DNA from: Pseudoips prasinana
Taxonomy: Eukaryota; Arthropoda; Insecta; Lepidoptera; Nolidae
Assembly (NCBI GenBank): GCA_951640165.1
Contig: OX621254.1
Span: 29,734,001 to 29,798,000, forward strand
Direction: 5' to 3'
DNA length: 64,000 nt
Shown here: piece after piece, positions 44,196 through 64,000 of the stretch
Position numbering within the stretch: position 1 is the stretch's first letter
Layout of the letters: every line of letters starts with the position of its first letter
The notes under the pieces: generated by a model
What the model saw: the letters and a program-made list of their open reading frames with translations, nothing else
Told to the model about the DNA's origin: nothing
Database searches by the model: none
Made by a program: the position numbers and the translations under genes

Positions 44196-44839
44196 TGTAT
44201 TATACCCCCGCGCCTAGGAGACCACGTAAAGCCATCAGCCCTATATATGACTGTAATTTACATAGGTAAGTAAAGTAAAAAAAATATATTACAGTTCAGG
44301 TTTACATTGGGTAATTGATTGGACCCTTCCTTTAAGCATACAATGCCTGTGTTGGAAGGTTCCGCTATTCTATAAGACACAGTAGTGAAAATAAGGTATA
44401 ATAGGTAACTTTAAACTTTATGAAAATAAAATACAGTCTTGTTTACTCGCTGATAAAGAAGTAGTATGTATATGGAGATCATAGTCAGTTGCAACTGCAT
44501 TGCACTGTCGAGTAACTGTTCAATCCATGGCCTAACACCATGTCCAGCCTGCCCTGCCACATGTTCATGTCCGGACTTAAGAATGCCACAAGCAGGGCAA
44601 TCAGTGTGGCGACGTTCTGGGCCACAAAAATTTAACTAGTTTGCCATCGACACGTTAAGAAGAAGAGTCAGTTGCGTTTCCCGGTCCTTCAGTAGCGAGG
44701 TAAAGCAAGTTCAGTGTATAGATGGGCCCTAAGCTGTCAGTCCCGCTTGTAATAGATTAGATAACAGTTGTAATGTCAGTTCATAAACCTTCTCGGCGGC
44801 TTGGACAACTCTGACACCAGAGTACCAGGGTATCATTCC

Positions 44840-45190
44840 TCAGCGGCGAGGATCGCTTTGGCCCATTAACGCGTGATCGGTGATCCCGTGCATGTGATCA
44901 CACCCTCATTTAGAATTTCGTCTTTTTGCTTTAGTCTTCCATTCTTTAATTTTAATATAGTAGAACTAAATTTCAAAATAATAGATTAGTAACTTGTTAT
45001 TTATTTAAGGATTTCAGAAAATATAGGTATGCGATAAAACAAACCGCACGGACGGACAATTTTTTTTTCTTTTTTTTTTTTTAACTTTTATACTATCCAC
45101 TATGTTTATGTACCGCATTGTGAGTTTGACAAGTACAAGTGTATGTTAATACCCAAGTGCTGAATAAATTTAATTTAATTTAATTTCATG
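44840..45190 (+). repeat. Interspersed repeat IX
   Basis: Near-identical to 25150-25500 over CGGCGAGGATCGCTTTGGCC to AATAAATTTAATTTAATTT. 44196-44839 before it shows no supportable gene. Confidence 0.7.
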
Positions 45191-45419
45191 AATTAGAAAT
45201 TTAGTTGAAAGAATTTCTAAAAATTGTTAAGTCGTTTTGACTGTATTCATTACTATAAATCTAACAAACTTACAAAAACGCTTTTACTTTTCATTATAAG
45301 TAGGTACCTGTAGAAGTTTTTATGCGAAAGTGTACATGTTTAGATGTTACGGAATTGGTTGAAATTTGGAATGGATATGTGTTGTACCCTTAATTAGCAT
45401 ATAAACAACAATAAATTAC

Positions 45420-45605
45420 ATTCTCTGACCAAATCGGAGACGTTCTCAAGAAAGGGCAGGTCAGAAGTACCCTAAACCGGCGAGCATGTATGAAGAATAT
45501 AATGACAGTAATCGAGGCAAAAGACGTGTGCAAAGATCGTGACAAATGGAAATCCGTTGTCTCTGCCTACTCCTCTGGGAAACAGGCGTGAGTCTATGTA
45601 TGTTT
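45420..45605 (+). mobile_element. Retroelement C-terminal fragment
   Basis: The plus frame reads RRACMKNIMTVIEAKDVCKD then WKSVVSAYSSGKQA and stop, an ending seen in dispersed insect retroelement ORFs. A reversed fragment occurs inside the MITE at 23408-23712. The class is uncertain. Confidence 0.5.
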
Positions 45606-45713
45606 GTAAATTACAGGTGAAACGGCGGGGCGCAGCTAGTCAGCCATAGTCATAGCAATCCGTTGCCTTTCTTTTGGGGGAGTACCTACGACAGTGCGAA
45701 AGCCGTTTCAGCA

Positions 45714-45845
45714 AATTTTGATTCTTCGAAAACCTTTCAACGACATCTCTATACTGCAACGAAACATCGCAGTAACAAGACGTCGATTAAACAAGGTGTC
45801 GCAGTAAAGAGATGTCGTTGAAAGGTTTTCGAAGAAACAAAATTC
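45714..45845. repeat. Foldback MITE
   Basis: Arms TTCTTCGAAAACCTTTCAAC (45722-45750) and complement (45808-45836), extended with mismatches on both sides; inner region also partly inverted. Confidence 0.75.
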
Positions 45846-46511
45846 GATGAAACTACTTTCACACTGACGTAGGTATTCCCTTTGGGGATATTTCGAAATG
45901 GACATCAAAGAATTAATCGACTTCCAATATATTCTCCCCCTTTGCTCTGGAAGGAAGTGGAACTATTTAATTTCTAACTCTTCCTTGTTTCTTTCTCATT
46001 ACATTCGTTGCGGGATCCAGCCTCAATGCTCAGTGTCATTTCATTCGGCTCCTGTAGAGTTGCAGTGGTGGGTAGGTGAATAAAAAAAAACAATATTATA
46101 TTCATCAATCTAATAATTTTCCCATCAAACATACTGATTGTACATCAAATTTACCATGGCGCCACTGAAAATGTATTCCACTACCAGAAAAGTAGGTTAG
46201 GTTAGGTTAGAAATGCGACCATACAACGCCAGAAACAAATTTAATTACACAAACAATCCACTTATTAACAAATAGCAATGCGTCATGAACTCAAATTACT
46301 GCTAAGATGATAATATTTTGACATAACTATTTTAGTCAGCAAACAGTTTTCTTGCTTAGAATTCACTTTTTATTTACATTTAGTTTTATGTTTTGTTTAG
46401 AAGTACGAGTAATAGGTTCTATTTTACAAGGTGTAAGATAAATAATAGAGCAAGTCAATTAGATCTCCCAGGGTACGTGTCCCGAACATCTGGGACATGG
46501 CGCAAAAGGGA

Positions 46512-46680
46512 GCACCGGAGCAGCATACCCGCGTTCCCGGGGCTCCCCCATTAGGCGCCAAGAGAAGTGCACGGCAGGTAGGTTTAGTCGGTGCGAGTCC
46601 GACATACCCACCCGTAGACACTTTTTGCGGGTGGCATGCGTAGGCATTCCCCCTGCCTTATCAAAAAAAAAAAAAAAAAA
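46512..46680 (+). repeat. A-tailed retroposon fragment
   Basis: GCACCGGAGCAGCATACCCG through GCATTCCCCCTGCC and about 18 A. Near-identical to 27265-27432. Confidence 0.65.
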
Positions 46681-46711
46681 GTCAATTAGATAAATTTAGA
46701 CCTATTATAAT

Positions 46712-46835
46712 TAAACCTATCATACAAGGTGTAACATAAGTACTGGACGTAACTTAAGCTTAAATTGCCATTGTTACGGCAATTTAAGCTTAAGTTACGT
46801 CCAGTACTTCTGTTACACCTTGTATGATAGGTTTA
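46712..46835. repeat. Foldback MITE, near-perfect
   Basis: Whole 124 bp folds: TAAACCTATCATACAAGGTG at the left is complemented at the right; arms about 57 bp with one or two mismatches and an 8-nt centre. Confidence 0.85.
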
Positions 46836-47091
46836 AGGTTTAAGAATTTTATTTTCTCAAAAAGAAATACATTTCACATATATGAGAAAACCACATTTCT
46901 CAATAAGTTAGGTTAGTCGGTTAGTTAATTCGGGTTATTATAATTCATGAGATAGGGACATGACATTTTTATTTAGGTCTATTTAGTTTTGCCGCATAAT
47001 ACTGAGAAAAAATAAGCGACTCGTTCCCCGTTACCTGTTCAACAAGCAAGCAGTTATAGCAATCTGATTATGCTACAGTAGAAAGAGCATT

Positions 47092-47110
47092 GTGGGGGGG
47101 GGGGGGGGGC
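47092..47110. repeat. Poly-G run
   Basis: About 18 consecutive G followed 14 bp later by a C-rich CCTCCCCCCCT. Flanks show no gene. Confidence 0.9.
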
Positions 47111-47263
47111 TTCTATGTGCCTCCCCCCCTACCTCTACAATTTGACACGGGATGGGGCAACTTGACGGTAGCGACATCATAAGAAAATCAAAGATAGGTA
47201 TTCGTTTTGTTGAGCAGAGTGTAAACGAAGCCTGGAGCCTCATGTCTGTACATGAGTCATGAG

Positions 47264-47447
47264 AGTCCGATCAGCAAAGAACTACATATGTACAGACGCC
47301 AGCACATCCAGCTACCCCAATCTGTCAAATTTCTTTTCAACTTTATCACAAAAGCATAATGTTCACTTTAAATTGGGGAAATTTGACAGATTGAGGTAGC
47401 TTGATGTGCTGGCGTCTTTACATATGTAGTTCTTTGCTGATCGGACT
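47264..47447. repeat. MITE M2 inside a longer palindrome
   Basis: The M2 element (about 47292-47420) is bordered by exact inverted 28-bp arms AGTCCGATCAGCAAAGAACT... at 47264-47291 and 47420-47447, so the whole 184 bp folds. Confidence 0.8.
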
Positions 47448-47739
47448 ACTCCTGAATAGTTGAACTGATCTTCTGTAAATTGGACACAGTACAGTGGGAG
47501 TAACCATACTTGTGAGTGTATAATGTATCTCAAAATAGTCCACTTATAAGAATGTGTAAGCAGTATAATTCTATATGCTCCGAAACTGATATATTTCATG
47601 ACAGTATAAACACCTTTAAAAAAGCTTTGATTAAAAAAGAAAATCTACATTTAAAACCTATCAACCCTTTATAAACTCAAACTATTATTTTTTTTTGGAT
47701 TTAGAGGACCAGTATTAAAATGGATCCAGTCTTATATTA

Positions 47740-49021
47740 GGTCTTTACCTATGAAATTGCCGTTCTGCAGTACTGGCCATTTCAAATCAAAATAATTTTT
47801 GTTTGGCTAAGAATTCTAATTTCAAATTAATTTTATTTTAAAAACATGGATTCTTTTTTCCAAAAGTAGTCATTTCTTTATTGATTAGTGTTACATTTTC
47901 ATCGCATTTCAATCTTTTTCGTCATCATGGATACGTTAAAAATTCGAGTAATTATGGAATATGAGTACCGTCGTGGCAGCAACGCGGCACAAGCGGCACG
48001 CAACATCAACGACGTTTACGGAGCTAACACTACAAACCAACGCACCACCTGTTATTGGTTTGCTCGCTTCCGTTCTGGAAATTTCGACCTGAAAAATGAA
48101 CCTCGTGGTCGTCCGAAGACTTTGGTCGACAATGACGAATTAAAGGCGGTTGTGGAAGCTGATGATACACAATCTACGGCTGAATTAGCAGCAGCTTTCG
48201 ACGTTAGCGTCAAAACAATATTGGTCCATTTGCGTCAAATTGGCAAGGTAAAAAAGCTTGACAAATGGGTGCCCCACGAACTCAATGATCGCCAGCGCGA
48301 AGTACGCGTCGAGACGTGCCTTGCACTGCTCAACAGACACACAAATGAAGGAATTTTGAACCGCATTGTTACCTGCGATGAAAAATGGATTCTGTTTGAT
48401 AACCGCAAGCGCTCAGCAAGTTGGTTGGATCCTGGTTCAGCACCTAAACAATGCCCTAAACGAAAACTTACCCCTAGAAAAGTGATGGTCACTGTTTGGT
48501 GGTCTAGCGCCGGTGTGATTCATCACAGCTTCTTACCAAACGGGGTGAGCATTACTGCAGATGTGTACTGTGAAGAACTGAGCACAATGATGGAGAAGCT
48601 GGCGCATCTCCAACCAGCATTGGTCAATCGCTCGTCTCCGCTGCTCCTGCACGACAACGCGCGACCTCATACTGCACAGCAGACGGTCTCCAAGTTGCAA
48701 GAACTGGGGTTGGAAGCTCTCCGTCATCCGCCCTACTCACCAGACCTTGCGCCTACAGACTACTACTTTTTCCAGAATTTGGATAACTTCTTGGCGGGAA
48801 AAAAATTCAATACCCGAGAGGCAGTACAAAATGCCTTTGAAGAATTTGTTGCCTCCCGTCCAGCTGATTTCTTTAAGAAGGGCATCAATAAACTGCCACT
48901 GCGATGGCAAAGATGCATTGATTGCATGGGTGATTACTTCGATTAATACAAATAAAAAAATTCATGAAAAAAATTCGTTTAAATTTTTTCATACAAAACG
49001 GCAATTTCATAGGTAAAGACC
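47740..49021 (+). mobile_element. Mariner transposon copy 2, complete
   Basis: 1,282 bp with TA flanks and the same inverted repeats as copy 1. I noticed one difference from copy 1, a synonymous CGT for CGC codon near 48106. It is inserted in the LINE RT frame. Confidence 0.95.
47927..48946 (+). CDS. Mariner transposase, copy 2
   Basis: Same 339-aa protein as copy 1, with the D34D triad, both N-terminal DNA-binding regions and the CMGDYFD end. No disabling change. Probably functional if expressed; it is a potential source for mobilising copies 1 and 3. Confidence 0.95.
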   Translation: MDTLKIRVIMEYEYRRGSNAAQAARNINDVYGANTTNQRTTCYWFARFRSGNFDLKNEPRGRPKTLVDNDELKAVVEADDTQSTAELAAAFDVSVKTILVHLRQIGKVKKLDKWVPHELNDRQREVRVETCLALLNRHTNEGILNRIVTCDEKWILFDNRKRSASWLDPGSAPKQCPKRKLTPRKVMVTVWWSSAGVIHHSFLPNGVSITADVYCEELSTMMEKLAHLQPALVNRSSPLLLHDNARPHTAQQTVSKLQELGLEALRHPPYSPDLAPTDYYFFQNLDNFLAGKKFNTREAVQNAFEEFVASRPADFFKKGINKLPLRWQRCIDCMGDYFD

Positions 49022-49977
49022 TATTATAAGTAACCGTAAGCAAAGCGTTGTCATAGATAGAAAAGAGGGTAAGGACATAAAGTCCTACTCTTCAAATTAT
49101 AGGGAAAATCAGTGCGGCGTCCCACAAGGGAGCGTGCTAGGTCCTATTCTCTTTATTTTATATATTAATGACATACCACAGGTTACTAATCACAAATGTA
49201 TTCTATTCGCGGATGACATTTCTATTATTGTGACATCTGATAAAAAATACAATTCAATACATGACCATGAAACGGACGTAAACAACACAATTGACAAAAT
49301 TATAAAATGGCTAGAGATTAACAAATTAAAGATTAATTTAGATAAATCAAATTACTTACAATTCAATAAATCTAAACATGAACAATATAATTTTAAGCTT
49401 AATATTGACAAGATAAAAGAAGTTCCACTAACAAAATTTCTGGGTATCAATATAGACCAATACTTAAATTGGAAACCACATATAGATAATTTATGTAATA
49501 GAATTAATAAATTTGTTTATGCCCATATCAAATCAAAAATGTAACCAATAGAAAAACTGCAATTTTATCATATCGTGCATACGTGGAGTCCATACTACGA
49601 TATGGATTAATAATATGGGGAAATAGCACGGATAGAGAGAGAGTATTTATCGCACAAAAAAGGTGCATTAGGGCCATTTGTGGGATCCGTCCTAATGAGT
49701 CTTGCAAACCATTTTTTAAGTCCCTTGGTTTGTTACCTTTGCCTTCGCTGTATATATACGAGGTTTGTAATTTTGTACAAAACCACAAAACGTTATTTAA
49801 AAAAGCGTATCTTGTAAACACTAGACTGAAATGAAATGCCCGCAGGCTAGTTCTTAACGATATCCCCAAATCCGAAAGGTATGGAAACAGTTGCCTAATG
49901 ATGTGTGTACGCATCTATAATAAAATTCCGAAAGGATTGAAATTTTTATGACATTAAAGATTTTATGGATTTGAAAA

Positions 49978-49997
49978 TTGTTTAGTATATATATCAG

Positions 49998-50028
<31 letters not shown>

Positions 50029-50060
50029 CAGAGAACATATATATGTATATCTATATATAT
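49978..50060. repeat. AT microsatellite
   Basis: (TA)n tracts at 49988-50035 and 50040-50065 follow the LINE end and could be its tail or a later expansion. Confidence 0.7.
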
Positions 50061-50103
50061 AAAAATAATGTATATGTTCTCTGATTACGACTATAGTTTA
50101 ATG

Positions 50104-50109
50104 TTTATT
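50104..50109 (-). promoter_or_regulatory. Possible poly(A) signal of gene 2
   Basis: AATAAA on the minus strand about 100 nt after the stop at 50209. It is the first perfect hexamer I see downstream. Confidence 0.5.
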
Positions 50110-50208
50110 GTAATTCATCTTTTTATGTTGACAATTATGTTGCATGCAAATGATACTTAGTGTATAGCTAAACATGTGCACATCTTCTATGAATTTTGAA
50201 TCTTAGAA

Positions 50209-63868
<13,660 letters not shown>

Positions 63869-63884
63869 CTAGAACATATAAAAT

Positions 63885-63999
63885 TACAAGCTACGCCCCG
63901 CGGTTTCACCCGCGTCAAAGTAGTTTTGGCGTAAAAGAGTAACAAACATACATACATACATCTATACTCACAAAATTTCGCATTTATAATATTAGTAGA
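63885..63999 (-). mobile_element. Helitron-like element at the window edge
   Basis: Reversed 3' end (AGCTACGCCCCGCGGTTTCA and hairpin) and, at the window limit, the TTTATAATATTAGTAG start of the TCCTACTAATATTATAAATG family. The 5' end may be just outside. Confidence 0.55.
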
Positions 64000-64000
64000 A

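Larger units (their letters stand above)
47690..49960 (+). mobile_element. LINE reverse-transcriptase relic, interrupted by mariner copy 2
   Basis: Before the mariner: GFRGPVLKWIQSY. After it: SNRKQSVVIDRKEG, QCGVPQGSVLGPILFILYIN, ILFADDISIIV (FADD polymerase box), KFLGINIDQYLNWKPHIDN. A stop/frameshift near 49541 precedes YVESILRYGLIIWGNSTDRE and FFKSLGLLPLPSLYIYEVCN. CR1/Jockey-type non-LTR element; 5' half absent and partly decayed. Removing the mariner and one TA joins the RT frame. Confidence 0.85.

Noticed and set aside
46194..46211. Telomeric TTAGG repeat
   Set aside because: Only about three units; too short to indicate a telomere or telomere-derived array.

Overview
The window is repeat-dense DNA from an insect nuclear genome, most likely a moth or butterfly. 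The evidence is genes split by long introns with GT-AG borders, cecropia-type mariners, several tRNA-derived SINE families, RTE tails ending in (ATG)n, Helitron-like elements ending CTAG before a T, and many foldback MITEs. There is no operon, CRISPR array, rRNA or convincing tRNA gene. Almost every long open frame belongs to a transposable element or lies by chance in a repeat.

Two host genes can be assembled exon by exon; neither gives a single long ORF. Gene 1 (+ strand, 13677-43336) has 12 exons, a signal-peptide exon behind a TATA box, and a poly(A) signal after the stop. It encodes a papain-type (C1A) cysteine protease with the large N-terminal extension of the insect 26/29-kDa proteinase family. 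Joined in phase and without one transposon the exons give 547 codons plus stop. Gene 2 (- strand, stop at 50209, 5' end beyond the window) is a tail-to-tail paralogue with nearly the same exon sizes and phases. Gene 1 is damaged twice: a 1.3-kb DNA transposon sits inside exon 8, and the catalytic Cys is Gly in exon 9. Gene 2 keeps Gln/Cys/His/Asn, but I cannot find the counterpart of gene 1 exon 7, and joining its neighbours without it breaks the frame.

Layout: 1-13.6 kb is intergenic, with a long palindrome, a minisatellite, Helitrons, a solo LTR and two copies of one dispersed repeat whose comparison gives exact empty sites. 13.7-43.3 kb is gene 1 with introns full of SINEs, LINE pieces, MITEs, a 3-kb element with 500-bp inverted repeats, and mariner copy 1. 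43.4-50.2 kb is the convergent spacer, with several foldbacks and a LINE reverse-transcriptase relic holding mariner copy 2. 50.2-64 kb is gene 2, with mariner copy 3 in the intron where the missing exon should lie.

The most notable items are the dead and transposon-interrupted protease beside its paralogue, the uncharacterised transposon in exon 8 whose ends could just be spliced out in frame, and three 1,282-bp near-identical mariners with complete D34D transposases, which point to very recent mariner activity.
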